Positions 21,054 to 32,286 of a stretch of DNA of 52,405 nt are shown here, one piece after another. How positions within the stretch are numbered: position 1 is the first letter of the stretch; every line of letters begins with the position of its first letter. The stretch is from Betaproteobacteria bacterium Ga0077523 (GTDB lineage Bacteria; Pseudomonadota; Gammaproteobacteria; Burkholderiales; Ga0077523). Where the stretch lies: positions 1-52,405 of the forward strand of contig LNDQ01000102.1 in the NCBI GenBank assembly GCA_001464695.1. The letters are read 5' to 3'. The position numbers and the translations under genes are program-made. Under the pieces are notes generated by a model. That model was not told the DNA's origin and made no database searches. It saw nothing but the letters and a program-made list of their open reading frames with translations.

Positions 21054-21337
21054 TCGATCACCTTGGGCACCAGGAACAACCCGTCCTGCTGGGCTGGCGC
21101 GTTGCGCAGTGCGGCATCGCGGTCGATGGTCTCCGAGGCTTCATCAGGCCGCAGGCGCTGCGCGCCCCCGAGCGGGTGCGCCATGGGTTCGACGCCCGCG
21201 GTGTCGACCGCCTGCATCTTCGCGATGAGCGCGAAGATGTCGTTCAGTTGTGACAGGGTGCGGCGGGCTTCCGCATCCGTGATCTCGATTCGGGCGAGAT
21301 GGGCGATGCGTGCGACGTCGTCGAGGGTGAGCGCCAT
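21050..21337 (-). CDS. gatC: Asp-tRNA(Asn)/Glu-tRNA(Gln) amidotransferase subunit C
   Basis: The 95-residue GatC subunit, which wraps around GatA and stabilises the heterotrimer. The start [19 protein letters not shown], the [15 protein letters not shown] segment and GVEPMAHPL are typical. It is the first gene of the leftward gatCAB operon. It faces mreB across a 204-bp intergenic region that must hold divergent promoters. No strong ribosome binding site is visible before the ATG at 21337. Confidence 0.95.
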   Translation of the reverse strand: MALTLDDVARIAHLARIEITDAEARRTLSQLNDIFALIAKMQAVDTAGVEPMAHPLGGAQRLRPDEASETIDRDAALRNAPAQQDGLFLVPKVIE

Positions 21338-21435
21338 GCTGAAGCCGAAACGGAGGAAAGGCCGGGAACGGAGTCGGACGGGACTCGAACGGGCTCAATC
21401 GCGGGGAAAAACGGACGAAAACAACGGCGAGAACT

Positions 21436-21464
21436 TTGTTCAACCAAGCGCCGTAAGGTACCAT
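21436..21464 (+). promoter_or_regulatory. Candidate mreB promoter
   Basis: TTGTTC (21436-21441) and TACCAT (21459-21464) are 17 bp apart and would start transcription about 70 bases upstream of mreB. The match to consensus is partial (3/6 and 4/6), so this is the best candidate in the 204-bp gatC-mreB gap rather than a firm call. Confidence 0.35.
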
Positions 21465-21529
21465 ATCCGACTGATTCGGCACCACTTCGGCGCTTCTTTC
21501 CACGCGGCACAAACGGGCTCCCCCGATAA

Positions 21530-22582
<1,053 letters not shown>

Positions 22583-22659
22583 CCGGTTCCCTTGCGTAGC
22601 GGCGCCGAGCCCTCCGCGGGCGCCGGTGCTGCGCGCCGACTCGATTTCCGCCCGGCCTG

Positions 22660-23559
22660 ATGCAAGCCTCGCCGCAACCGATCTTCAAGCGTGGTCCGAG
22701 CCTCGTTGTCCGGCTCGTGTTCTTCACGCTGCTGTCGCTGGTGCTGATGGTGTCGGACTCGCGCTTCCGCTATCTCGAAGGCATCCGCAGCGTCGTTTCG
22801 GTCGTGCTGTATCCGCTGCAGCAGGCGGCGAGCATGCCGGGCATCCTGCTTGCCCGCACCGGTGAGTTCTTCGTGACCCAGGCCGCGCTGTACCGCGAGA
22901 ACGAGCAGCTGCGCCGCGAGAACCTGACCAATGCGCCGAAGCTCCAGCGGCTCATGGTGCTGGAGGCGGAGAACACGCAACTGCTCAGGCTGCTCGACGC
23001 GAAGCCCGCGCCCGAGCGCACCACGATCATCGCGGAGATCCTCTACGAGAGCCGCGATGCGTTCACGCGCCGGGTGATCATCGATCATGGCTCGAACCAG
23101 GGCCTGCACGAAGGCCAGGCGGTCATCGATCATGTCGGCGTCATCGGGCAGATCACGCGGGTGTTTCCGTTCGTGTCCGAGGTCACGCTGATCACCGACA
23201 AGACGCAGTCGGTGCCGGTGCAGAACGCGCGCAGCGGGCTGCGCTCGGTCACGTTCGGGACCGGCCACGACGGCGCGCTCGAGCTGCGCTTCATTCCAGT
23301 CAACGCCGACATGCAGATCGGCGATGTGCTGGTGACTTCGGGTATTGACGGGACCTACCCGGCCGGGTTGCCGGTGGCCGTCGTCGCCAATATCGAGCGC
23401 AATGCCGCGTTCGCCTTTGCACGCATCACGTGCACGCCGTCGGCGGGTGTGTCGAGCTTCAACCGGGTCGTGGTCCTGTCCGATGCGCCTCCGCGGCCGG
23501 CGAATCCGTTGAAGGATCCGGCGCAGGCCAAACTGAAGAAGGTCGGCACCAAGCCATGA
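22660..23559 (+). CDS. mreC: Rod shape-determining protein MreC
   Basis: A 299-residue bitopic inner-membrane protein linking MreB to the periplasmic wall synthases. One transmembrane segment lies around residues 17-33 (VRLVFFTLLSLVLMVSD). A coiled coil follows at about 78-115 (YRENEQLRRENL, LEAENTQLLRLLDAK), then the beta-rich MreC domain with VIDHVGVIGQITRVFP and LVTSGIDGTYPAGLPVA. It starts 77 bp after mreB and overlaps mreD by four bases. Confidence 0.96.
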   Translation: MQASPQPIFKRGPSLVVRLVFFTLLSLVLMVSDSRFRYLEGIRSVVSVVLYPLQQAASMPGILLARTGEFFVTQAALYRENEQLRRENLTNAPKLQRLMVLEAENTQLLRLLDAKPAPERTTIIAEILYESRDAFTRRVIIDHGSNQGLHEGQAVIDHVGVIGQITRVFPFVSEVTLITDKTQSVPVQNARSGLRSVTFGTGHDGALELRFIPVNADMQIGDVLVTSGIDGTYPAGLPVAVVANIERNAAFAFARITCTPSAGVSSFNRVVVLSDAPPRPANPLKDPAQAKLKKVGTKP

Positions 23560-24089
23560 GCCGCTCCAGCCTAGGCGACAACATCCAGGGCGGCGAGATC
23601 CTGCTGCCGGTGCGCACCGGCTATATCCTCCTCACGATCCTCGCGGCCGTCCTGCTCGACCTGGTGCCGCTGCCCGGCTGGATCGCCTGGGTGCGCCCGG
23701 ACTTCGTGGCGGTCACGCTGCTCTACTGGGGCATCTTCCAGCCGCGGCGCCTCGGCCTGCTGCCGGCGTGGCTGCTCGGCCTGCTCATGGACGTGGCCGA
23801 TGCCACCCTGTTCGGCCAGCACGCCCTCGCGTATTCCGCATTGATGTTCGCCGCCATCTTCCTGCACCGGCGCATCCAGATGTTCCCGTTGCCGTACCAG
23901 ATGGCGCACGTCGGTGCGCTGTTGCTCGCGCAACAGGGCATCCAGTTGCTCATCCGGCTCGCTGACGACGCCGAGTTTCCGGGCTTCACCTATTTCGTGG
24001 CGAGCCTGACGGCCACGGTGTTGTGGCCGGCCGTCATGGCTGCGATCAACGCGCCATTGCGTCGGCGTTCCGGCGCGGACGATGTCTGA
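23556..24089 (+). CDS. mreD: Rod shape-determining protein MreD
   Basis: A 177-residue inner-membrane protein with about five or six hydrophobic segments, a core part of the MreBCD complex. After a polar N-terminus come LLTILAAVLLDLVPLP, the family motif WVRPDFVAVTLLYWGI and the loop GLLMDVADATLFGQHALAY. The ATG at 23556 overlaps the mreC stop. A short family-B repeat and the damaged start of mrdA follow. Confidence 0.94.
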   Translation: MSRSSLGDNIQGGEILLPVRTGYILLTILAAVLLDLVPLPGWIAWVRPDFVAVTLLYWGIFQPRRLGLLPAWLLGLLMDVADATLFGQHALAYSALMFAAIFLHRRIQMFPLPYQMAHVGALLLAQQGIQLLIRLADDAEFPGFTYFVASLTATVLWPAVMAAINAPLRRRSGADDV

Positions 24090-24096
24090 GGTCAGT

Positions 24097-24135
24097 ATCC
24101 CCCCGATAGGCCTGCGGCCTCTCCCCCAAGCGGGC
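24097..24135. repeat. Dispersed repeat, family B, partial copy
   Basis: The sequence CCCCCCGATAGGCCTGCGGC and the C-rich tract after it repeat the start of the second unit in the 4687-4918 tandem array. The copy lies in the 152-bp gap between mreD and the start of mrdA, where neighbouring genes of this cluster otherwise overlap. The gap from 24136 to 24241 holds no recognisable gene; an in-frame ATG at 24161 would add 27 arginine-rich residues to PBP2. Confidence 0.7.
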
Positions 24136-24241
24136 TGAGGTCGCGACGCGAGTCATCACGATGCTGCTGCGCCTGCCCTTGAAGATCGGCCTGTTCCGGG
24201 GCTCCCGCACCGGGTTCCGGCCGCGCGGGCGCGGGGTCGAG

Positions 24242-26074
24242 ATGCGCGATCTCGTTCGCGACCTGCAGCGCTTCCAGCTGCGGCTCGCGATCTGCGGCGG
24301 CGGCGTGTGCAGGTGGTGCAGCACGAGTACTACCTGACGCTCGCCGAGAACAACCGGATCTCGGTGCTGCCGGTGATTCCCAACCGCGGCCTGATCCTCG
24401 ATCGCAACGGCGTCGTGATCGCCCACAACTACTCCGCCTATACCCTGGAGATCACGCCCAAGGAAGTCGGTGCCATCGAGCCGTTGATCGACGCACTGGC
24501 GGAGATCATCGACATCCAGCCCAAGGATCGCAAGCGCTTTCGCAAGCTGCTCGAGGAGCGCCACGATCTCGATTCGCTGCCGATCCGCACCCGCCTGACC
24601 GACGAGGAAGTCGCGCGTTTTGCGGTCAACCGCTATCGGTTCCCGGGCGTGCAGATCAACGCGCGCCTGTTCCGCCACTACCCCAACGGCGAACTCGCCT
24701 CGCACGTGCTGGGGTACATCGGGCGCATCAGCGACCGCGACAAGGAGGCGCTCGAGAAGAAGGGTATCGCGGCCAACTACAGCGGGTCGGACTACATCGG
24801 CAAGGTGGGGCTGGAAGAGAAGTACGAGAAAGAGTTGCATGGCGTCACCGGCTTCGAGCAGGTCGAGACCGATGCCGGCGGCCGCGCGGTGCGCACGCTG
24901 CGCCGCATCCTCCCGGTGTCGGGCAACAACCTGCACCTCGCGCTCGACGTGCGGTTGCAGGAGGTCGCCGAGCGCGTGTTCGGAAACCGGCGTGGCGCGC
25001 TGGTGGCCATCGAGCCTTCCACCGGCGGAGTCCTGGCGCTGGTGTCGAAGCCCGGCTTTGACCCGAACCAGTTCGTCGAAGGCATCGACCCGCAGAACTG
25101 GGAAGTGCTCAACACCGCCTCCGACAAGCCGCTCAACAATAGAGCGCTGCAGGGCGTGTACCCGCCCGGGTCGACCTTCAAGCCGTTCATGGCGCTCGCC
25201 GGCCTGGAACTGGGCAAGCGCTCGCCGCAGTACACCATCTACGACCCCGGCTACTTCATCCTCGGCGGCGCCGCCCATCGCTTCCGCGACTGGAAGCAGG
25301 GCGGCCACGGCATGGTGGATCTGCATCGCTCGATCGTGATCTCGTGCGACACGTACTACTACGGCCTCGCGCAGGATCTCGGCATCGACAGCATTCACCA
25401 GTTCATCGGGCAGTTCGGGTTCGGCAAGCGGACCGGCATCGACATCAGCGGCGAATCGGGCGGGTTGCTGCCCTCGCAAGAATGGAAACAGAAGCGCTTC
25501 GGCCAGAAATGGTTCGGCGGCGATACCATTTCGGTCGGCATCGGGCAGGGCTACAACCTTGCCACGCCGATGCAGCTCGCTTTCGCCACGGCCATTCTCG
25601 CCAACAGCGGCGTGGTCTATCGCCCGCACCTGGTGCGGCAGATCGAAGACAGCCAGAGCGGCGATCGCCGCACCATCGAAGCCGAGCCTTTCACCACCTT
25701 CACCATCAAGAACGACAATCTGACCCGGGTGCGCGACGCGATGATCGACGTCAACAAGTCCGGCGGCACGGCTGCTGCCGCGTTCTCCGGCGCGCCCTAT
25801 GCCGTTGCCGGCAAGACCGGTACGGCGCAGGTGGTCGCGATGAAGCAGAACGAGAAATACGACGAATCGAAGGTGGCCGAGCAGCACCGCGACCACGCGC
25901 TCTACATCGCCTACGCTCCTGCGGACGCACCGCGCATCGCGCTCGCCATCCTCGTGGAGAATGGTGGTCACGGCGGCTCGGCCGCCGCGCCGATCGCGCG
26001 CGCCGTGTTCGACTTCCTGCTGCTCGGCAAGGAGCCCAAGGTGCCCAAGGACGAAGGCAAGGAGGACGCCGAAG

Positions 26075-26082
<8 letters not shown>
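24242..26082 (+). CDS. mrdA: Peptidoglycan D,D-transpeptidase PBP2 (MrdA), N-terminus disrupted
   Basis: Penicillin-binding protein 2, the elongation-specific transpeptidase partnered with RodA. From 24307 the frame is intact, with the PBP dimerisation region (SVLPVIPNRGLILDRNG), the catalytic PGSTFKP (Ser codon 25171-25173), SCD as the SxN-type motif, and KTGTAQ. The expected N-terminal cytoplasmic piece, MRDLVRDLQRFQLRLA, is encoded from ATG 24242 but in a different frame. The membrane anchor normally between it and VVQHEYYLTLAENNRIS is missing. About 15 codons plus a frame-changing remainder appear lost around 24290-24303. Starting at GTG 24307 would give a 591-residue protein with no anchor. 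Either the gene is damaged or the assembled sequence is wrong here. Confidence 0.88.
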
Positions 26083-27165
<1,083 letters not shown>

Positions 27166-27169
<4 letters not shown>

Positions 27170-28104
27170 GATCGGCGCGATATGGGAGGGGGCTCCTTGC
27201 GGTCGCCGTCTGCTCGCTTCTTGCCGCATGCGCGGGCACACCGATCCAGGAGAACGAGCGCGGCATGCCGACACCGCAGCCGTCCACCGGGAGCACGACG
27301 CAGCCGCGACCCGCGGAGCCGGTGACGCCCGGGAAGAAACCCGGCGGCTACTATCTCGACGACGGTCCCGGTGCCAACCCGCCGGAGGATCTCGCAGCGA
27401 TCCCTGACGCGGTGCCGCGTCCGGAGCCGGTGAAGGTGTCGACGACACGCCCGTACACGGCGATGGGCAAGACCTACACGCCGATGCGCGAGGTCACCCC
27501 ATACAAGGCACGCGGTCTCGCATCCTGGTACGGCAAGCGCTATCACGGGCGGGCCACCTCGAGCGGCGAGATCTACGACATGTACGCGATGACGGCCGCG
27601 CACCCGACGCTGCCGATCCCGAGTTACGTGCGCGTGACGTCGGTGAAGAACGGTCGCTCGGTCGTGGTGCGGGTGAACGATCGCGGGCCGTTCCATTCCG
27701 ACCGGCTGATCGATCTGTCGTACGTGGCCGCGTGGAAGCTGGGCTACGTCGGCGAGGGCAGCGGTCTGGTCGACGTCGAGTCCATCCTGCCAGGGACCGA
27801 AGCTGCCGTTGCCGAGCCGCCGAAGGCCGTGGCGGTCACCGTCGAAGAGCCACTGCCCGCCGCCGTGCCGGCCACCGGCGTGTTCCTGCAACTGGGCGCG
27901 TTCGGCAGTCGCGAGAATGCCGATGACTTTCTCAACAAGATGCGCGTCGAACTCGACGCGCTCGAAGTGCCGTTGCATATCTGGTCGAAGGACAACCTGT
28001 TCCGCGTCCATGCCGGTCCCTACGCCGATCGGGACACTGCGACCCGCGAAGCATCCCGCATCGACGAGCGATCGGGCCTGAAGCCCTTCGTCGTCGTACG
28101 CTGA
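27166..28104 (+). CDS. rlpA: RlpA-like septal-ring lytic transglycosylase lipoprotein
   Basis: A 312-residue outer-membrane lipoprotein. The signal peptide ends in the lipobox LLAAC. A proline-rich linker precedes a double-psi beta-barrel domain (about residues 115-205) with ARGLASWYGKRYHGRATSSGE and VRVNDRGPFHSDRLIDLSY. A C-terminal SPOR domain covers roughly 232-310 (FLQLGAFGSRENADDF). RlpA homologues cleave peptide-free glycan at the septum in Pseudomonas. The GTG start overlaps the rodA stop. It is the last gene of the elongasome operon. Confidence 0.94.
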
Positions 28105-28133
28105 TCTCGAACCTCGTCCCACACTTTTCAATC

Positions 28134-29072
28134 ATGCACACGCTCATCTGCGGTTCCGTCGCCTACGACACGATCATGGTCTTCCACGACCGGTTCAAGC
28201 AGCACATCCTGCCTGACCAGATCCACATCCTGAACGTGTCGTTCCTCGTGCCGGACATGCGGCGCGAGTTCGGCGGCTGTGCCGGCAACATCGCCTACTC
28301 GCTCGCGATGCTGGGCGGCAAGCCGCTGGCGATGGCGACGGTGGGCTCGGAGGATTTCGCGGCATATGAGAAGCGCTTCGATACGCTCGGCCTGTCGCGC
28401 GCGCACGTGAAGGAAGTGCCGGGCAGCTTCACCGCGCAGGCGTTCATCACCACCGACCTCGACGACAACCAGATCACCGCTTTCCACCCGGGTGCGATGT
28501 CGCACTCCCATCTGAACCACATTGCCGACGCGAAGGACGTGGCACTCGGCATCGTCGCGCCGGACGGCCGCGACGGCATGCTGCAGCACGCGCGCGAGTT
28601 TCACGAAGCCGGGATTCCGTTCATCTTCGATCCGGGCCAGGGACTGCCGATGTTCGACGGTGCCGATCTCAACCGCTTCATCGACATGGCGACCTACGTC
28701 ACCGTGAACGACTACGAAGCGCGCCTCGTGCAGGAACGCACCGGCGAAACCGCCGAAGCACTCGCGAAAAAGGTGAAGGCATTCATCATCACGCGCGGTG
28801 GCGATGGCTCCACGGTTTTCGCCGACGGCAAGCGCATCGATATTCCGAGCGCGAAGGCCGAGGCGCTGGTCGACCCGACGGGCTGCGGTGACGCGTACCG
28901 CGCCGGTCTGCTCTACGGCATTGCGAATGGCATGGACTGGGCATTGACCGGACGACTCGCGTCACTCATCGGCGCCATCAAGATTGCCCAGCGCGGCGCA
29001 CAGAACCACAGCTTCACGCGCAGCGACATCGAAGCGCAATTCAAGCAAGCGTTCGGCACGCGACCCTGGTGA
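28134..29072 (+). CDS. PfkB-family carbohydrate/nucleoside kinase (adenosine-kinase-like)
   Basis: A 312-residue ribokinase-fold kinase. It has the N-terminal CGSVAYDTIM, the glycine-rich substrate region EFGGCAGNIAYSLAMLGG and the catalytic anion-hole motif DPTGCGDAYRAG. The overall pattern resembles bacterial adenosine kinases, which salvage adenosine to AMP, but substrate cannot be fixed from the motifs. The ATG at 28134 follows rlpA by 29 bp with no clear ribosome binding site. The next gene, olsB, has its own promoter region. Confidence 0.85.
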   Translation: MHTLICGSVAYDTIMVFHDRFKQHILPDQIHILNVSFLVPDMRREFGGCAGNIAYSLAMLGGKPLAMATVGSEDFAAYEKRFDTLGLSRAHVKEVPGSFTAQAFITTDLDDNQITAFHPGAMSHSHLNHIADAKDVALGIVAPDGRDGMLQHAREFHEAGIPFIFDPGQGLPMFDGADLNRFIDMATYVTVNDYEARLVQERTGETAEALAKKVKAFIITRGGDGSTVFADGKRIDIPSAKAEALVDPTGCGDAYRAGLLYGIANGMDWALTGRLASLIGAIKIAQRGAQNHSFTRSDIEAQFKQAFGTRPW

Positions 29073-29134
29073 CGCCGTGCGGCAAGCTGACGAAGCACGT
29101 CACATCATTTTGATTTAACACAAACTTCAATCCG

Positions 29135-29168
29135 CCGTAACCCCGCTGTCACCAGCGGTCACGACCAT
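29135..29168 (+). promoter_or_regulatory. Candidate Pho box and -10 of olsBA
   Basis: Half-sites CCGTAAC (29135-29141) and CTGTCAC (29146-29152) are separated by 4 bp. Exactly 10 bp later comes GACCAT (29163-29168), the position of a -10 element. A further CGGTCAC lies at 29156. The first half-site is weak, but the spacing matches the three better sites at 45396-45429, 46021-46054 and 49905-49938. PhoB control of ornithine-lipid genes is known in other proteobacteria. Confidence 0.55.
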
Positions 29169-29200
29169 GTGCGCCGTCTCATCCGACCCCGGAGGCGTAC

Positions 29201-29959
29201 ATGCTGAGAAGCGAAGTCGAAGTCCGCGCACGCGAGCGCGTCGGGTTGTCCGTGCATCTCGCGCGCAGCGACGCGGAAGTGCGCGAGGCGCAGAAACTCC
29301 GCTGGCGCATCTTCGCGGAGGAAATGGGCGCCAGGCTCGACACGTGCGAAACCGGTGTCGACATCGACGCCTTCGATCCGTGGTGCGAACACCTGATCGT
29401 GCGCGAGCACGCCAACGGCGAGGTCATCGGCACCTACCGCATTCTTCCGGGTGCGCAGGCACGCACGCTGGGCGGCTTCTACTCCGACAACGAGTTCGAC
29501 CTCACGCGCATCGACCACCTGCGCGACCGCACTGTCGAAGTGGGTCGTTCGTGCGTGCATCCCGACCACCGCAACGGCGCGACCATCGCGCTGCTGTGGC
29601 AGGGTCTCGCGCAGTTCATGCAGGCGCACCACTACGAATACATGATCGGCTGCGCCTCGGTCTCGATGGCCGACGGTGGACACGGGGCGGTCAGCATCTA
29701 CAATAGGCTCCGGCAATCCAGCCTGAGCCCGATCGAGTACCGGGTGTTCCCGCGTCATCCCCTGCCGCTCGAGCGGTTGGAGGGTGCCGTCGACGCGGTG
29801 ATCCCCCCGCTCATCAAGGGATACGTGCGTTGCGGCGCCTACGTGTGCGGCGACCCCGCGTGGGACCCCGACTTCAACACCGCCGATCTGCTCATGCTGT
29901 TGCCCATGTCCCGGCTCGACCGCCGGTACGCGCGGCACTTCATGAAGCATGACCACTGA
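29201..29959 (+). CDS. olsB: L-ornithine N(alpha)-acyltransferase OlsB
   Basis: A 252-residue GNAT-fold acyltransferase attaching a 3-hydroxy fatty acid from acyl-ACP to ornithine, the first step to ornithine lipids. Family features are the early LRWRIFAEEMGARL, GTYRILPGAQA, the GNAT core EVGRSCVHPDHRNGATI and the C-terminal KGYVRCGAYVCGDPAWDPDFN with LLMLLP. The fold is shared with acyl-homoserine lactone synthases, but the 3' olsA gene settles the call. The ATG at 29201 has GGAGG five bases upstream. The 128-bp upstream gap carries a candidate Pho box. Confidence 0.92.
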   Translation: MLRSEVEVRARERVGLSVHLARSDAEVREAQKLRWRIFAEEMGARLDTCETGVDIDAFDPWCEHLIVREHANGEVIGTYRILPGAQARTLGGFYSDNEFDLTRIDHLRDRTVEVGRSCVHPDHRNGATIALLWQGLAQFMQAHHYEYMIGCASVSMADGGHGAVSIYNRLRQSSLSPIEYRVFPRHPLPLERLEGAVDAVIPPLIKGYVRCGAYVCGDPAWDPDFNTADLLMLLPMSRLDRRYARHFMKHDH

Positions 29960-30806
29960 CGCACTCACTCGAAACTACCGCATCTTCCGGATGTTCCTCC
30001 ACTTGGCTGTGGGTCTCGCGGCCTCGGCAGTGGTGTTTCCCCTGGTCGGCCGTAATGCCCGGCTTGCCATCTTTCGCCGCTGGTCGAAGACGCTGCTGCG
30101 CATCCTGGCCGTGCGCGTGCAGGTGCACGGCGCGCCGCCGATCGTGCGGACCGCGCCGACCATGCTCCTGTCGAACCACGTATCCTGGCTCGACATTTTC
30201 CTGATCGCGAGCGAAGTGCCGTCGCGCTTCGTCGCGAAGTCCGAGATCCGGCGCTGGCCGGTGGTGGGCTGGCTGATCGCCCGCCAGGGCACGTTGTTCG
30301 TCGAGCGGGCGCGACGGCACGACACCGCGCGGATCAACAATTCCGTCAACGAAGCGCTTGCCAAGGGCTACTGTGCGGTCGTGTTTCCCGAAGGCACCAC
30401 TTCCGACGGTACCGAGGTGAGGGCGTTTCACGCCTCGCTACTGCAACCGATCGTGCAGACCCAAGGCGTGGCTGTGCCGGTGGCGTTGCGGTATGTGACC
30501 GCCGACGGTGGCATCGACAATGCGCCTGCCTACGTCCAGGATCGCACGCTGTGGGATTCGCTCAAGCTCATCGCGGCCCGGCGCGAACTTTCCGCGGAGA
30601 TACATTTCCTGCCCGCTGTCCCTGCGACCGGCAAACATCGCCGCGATCTCGCGGAATACACGGCGCGCCTCGTCGCCGAAGCGCTGTCGCTCATCCCCCC
30701 CGGCAGGAAACGCGGAACAGCTTCCGATCTTCCAGGCGCACCGCCACCAACTCCCGGCCCCACACGCAGCCCGTATCCAGCGCCAGAAGCCGTGGTGCGA
30801 CCCTGA
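29949..30806 (+). CDS. olsA: Lyso-ornithine lipid O-acyltransferase OlsA
   Basis: A 285-residue membrane acyltransferase adding the second, ester-linked fatty acid to lyso-ornithine lipid. An N-terminal membrane segment lies near residues 17-35. The acyltransferase blocks are NHVSWLDIF (the HX4D-like motif), [10 protein letters not shown] and FPEGTTSDG. It overlaps olsB by 11 bp, so the two are coupled. The last 35 or so residues are proline- and arginine-rich, look unlike the family, and are encoded antisense to the end of apaH (116-bp overlap). The gene seems to have read through a lost stop. Confidence 0.93.
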   Translation: MTTDALTRNYRIFRMFLHLAVGLAASAVVFPLVGRNARLAIFRRWSKTLLRILAVRVQVHGAPPIVRTAPTMLLSNHVSWLDIFLIASEVPSRFVAKSEIRRWPVVGWLIARQGTLFVERARRHDTARINNSVNEALAKGYCAVVFPEGTTSDGTEVRAFHASLLQPIVQTQGVAVPVALRYVTADGGIDNAPAYVQDRTLWDSLKLIAARRELSAEIHFLPAVPATGKHRRDLAEYTARLVAEALSLIPPGRKRGTASDLPGAPPPTPGPTRSPYPAPEAVVRP

Positions 30807-31497
30807 GCGCGAGTGCCGACCAGTGCCCGCACACCACGGTGTGCGTCGCGCTGCGCCGACCGGGTACATCGAACCACGGCATGTAGCCCGCCGGGATGTC
30901 GTCCAGTTCGCCCTTGTGGGAGAACTCCATCTCGCCGTCGGCAGTGCAGATGCGCAGCCGCGTCATCGCATTGACGATCACGCGGAGCCGATCCCAGTCT
31001 TCCAGATCATCCTCCCAGCGCGTCGGTTGGTTGCCGTACATGTGGCGATAGAACTTGGTCGGGCTCTTCTTGCGTAACGCGGCCTCGACCTCATGAGCGA
31101 GCTCCATGGACTGCTCGATGGTCCACTGCGGCAGCAAGCCCGCATGCACCATCGCGTACTCGTCTTCCACATGCATCAGCGGACATGTGCGCAACCAGTC
31201 GAGCAGGTCGTCGCGGTCCGGCGCCGCGAGAATGTCGTCGAGCGTGTCGCCGCGATGGAGCTTGGTAAAGCCTGCGGCGGCGACCAGCAGATGCAGATCG
31301 TGATTGCCGAGCACGACCACCGCTCGGTCACCGAGATTGCGTACGAACCGCAGCGTCTCGAGCGAGGCAGGACCGCGGTTGACCATGTCGCCCACGAACC
31401 ACAGCCGGTCGCGCGATGGCGAATACGAACAGGCGTCCAGCAGCCGTTCCAGCGGCTCGAAACAGCCTTGCAGATCGCCGATTGCGTAGGTCGCCAT
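30691..31497 (-). CDS. apaH: Bis(5'-nucleosyl)-tetraphosphatase, symmetrical
   Basis: A 268-residue metallophosphoesterase cleaving Ap4A to two ADP. ApaH controls alarmone levels and also decaps Np4-capped RNA in E. coli. Motifs are GDLQGC at the N-terminus, VGDMVNRGP and [10 protein letters not shown], with later metal-ligand histidines in [10 protein letters not shown] and VCGHWSA. Length is normal. The ATG at 31497 begins [11 protein letters not shown], as expected. It lies downstream of the cytochrome gene but behind that gene's terminator, so it needs its own promoter. Confidence 0.95.
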   Translation of the reverse strand: MATYAIGDLQGCFEPLERLLDACSYSPSRDRLWFVGDMVNRGPASLETLRFVRNLGDRAVVVLGNHDLHLLVAAAGFTKLHRGDTLDDILAAPDRDDLLDWLRTCPLMHVEDEYAMVHAGLLPQWTIEQSMELAHEVEAALRKKSPTKFYRHMYGNQPTRWEDDLEDWDRLRVIVNAMTRLRICTADGEMEFSHKGELDDIPAGYMPWFDVPGRRSATHTVVCGHWSALALRVAPRLLALDTGCVWGRELVAVRLEDRKLFRVSCRGG

Positions 31498-31515
31498 CGT
31501 CGGTGCGTCAGGACG

Positions 31516-31543
31516 AAAAAAAGGCGCAGCAGCATGCTGCGCC
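31516..31543 (-). terminator. Intrinsic terminator after the cytochrome c gene
   Basis: Arms 31523-31531 and 31535-31543 (GGCGCAGCA / TGCTGCGCC) pair perfectly over 9 bp with a three-base loop. On the minus strand they are followed by seven Ts (31516-31522). It lies between the leftward cytochrome gene and apaH. Confidence 0.92.
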
Positions 31544-31563
31544 CGGTGTGTGCATGAGCGTGC

Positions 31564-32079
31564 CTATTTGACGAGACCGACCAGGTAGTCCACGGCCGCT
31601 TTCACCTCGTTGTCCGACAGGGCAGCATTGCCGCCCTTGGCCGGCATCATGCGGATGCCCTTGATGGCGTGCTCGTACAGCGTCTGTTTGCCCTGGGCGA
31701 TACGCGGCGCCCAGGCGGCCTTGTCACCCGTCTTGGGCGAGTTCATGATCCCGGCGCCGTGGCAGGCAGTACAGGCCTTTTCGTACACTACCTTGCCGTC
31801 GACCGGGCCAGCAGGCGCCGAACCACCGGGCGCAGGGGCGGGAGCGGGCGGCGGGGCTTCGCCGAGGACCACTTCGCCGGCCGGCTTGATGCGCTTGGCC
31901 ACGGCGTCCTCCGCCATCAGCGGGTTCGACGGGCTGGTGTCGAGGCCGCTCGTGAGGTACTGCGAAATCGCGACGATGATGGCAATCGGCACCAGGAACG
32001 CCAGCAGGATGACGACGACGAGCTGCGTCGGCGTCTTGATGGGCGACTCGTGGGCTTCGATGTGGACTTCTTCGGTCAT
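31564..32079 (-). CDS. Membrane-anchored c5-type cytochrome
   Basis: A 171-residue monohaem c-type cytochrome. An N-terminal transmembrane anchor spans residues 20-40 (LVVVILLAFLVPIAIIVAIS). A proline/alanine-rich linker (about 75-95) leads to the haem domain with CTACH at 103-107 and the likely distal methionine in IRMMPAKGG near 144-145. The C-terminal pattern NAALSDNEVKAAVDYLV matches the cytochrome c5 (CycB) family, an electron carrier near terminal oxidases. The chosen start, ATG ending at 32079, has AGGAGA six bases upstream; the longer in-frame start adds 32 unrelated residues. Confidence 0.9.
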   Translation of the reverse strand: MTEEVHIEAHESPIKTPTQLVVVILLAFLVPIAIIVAISQYLTSGLDTSPSNPLMAEDAVAKRIKPAGEVVLGEAPPPAPAPAPGGSAPAGPVDGKVVYEKACTACHGAGIMNSPKTGDKAAWAPRIAQGKQTLYEHAIKGIRMMPAKGGNAALSDNEVKAAVDYLVGLVK

Positions 32080-32118
32080 GGCGGTCTCCTGCGTTCGGCA
32101 GGTCTCGGAAAGGGCTGA

Positions 32119-32124
32119 ATTATA
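32119..32124 (-). promoter_or_regulatory. Candidate -10 element for the cytochrome gene
   Basis: A perfect TATAAT on the minus strand lies 39 bases upstream of the cytochrome start codon. No convincing -35 is visible. Confidence 0.5.
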
Positions 32125-32180
32125 GGTGACCGCCCGCGCCCCCGGAAGCCGCGTGAATGGAGGGCTGTAGGGCAACAGGC

Positions 32181-32186
32181 TATACT
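32181..32186 (+). promoter_or_regulatory. Candidate -10 element for tRNA-Arg
   Basis: TATACT (5/6 to consensus) lies 12 bases before the mature tRNA 5' end, a normal position for a tRNA promoter. The -35 region is not recognisable. Confidence 0.55.
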
Positions 32187-32198
32187 TCGCTCCTCAGC

Positions 32199-32275
32199 GC
32201 GCCCGTAGCTCAGTTGGATAGAGTGCTGCCCTCCGAAGGCAGAAGTCGCACGTTCGAATCGTGTCGGGCGCGCCA
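32199..32275 (+). tRNA. tRNA-Arg (anticodon CCG)
   Basis: A complete 77-nt cloverleaf. The acceptor stem is GCGCCCG paired with CGGGCGC, then discriminator G and an encoded CCA. The D arm contains AGCTCAGTTGGATAGAG. The anticodon stem CTGCC/GGCAG holds the loop CTCCGAA, giving anticodon CCG for CGG codons. The T arm is GCACG/CGTGT with loop TTCGAAT. An intrinsic terminator follows 12 bp downstream. Confidence 0.98.
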
Positions 32276-32286
32276 ATCCATCATGA

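Noticed and set aside
29201..29959. Acyl-homoserine lactone synthase instead of OlsB
   Set aside because: The folds are related, but the coupled olsA gene and the sequence pattern favour ornithine-lipid synthesis; no luxR-type regulator is near.
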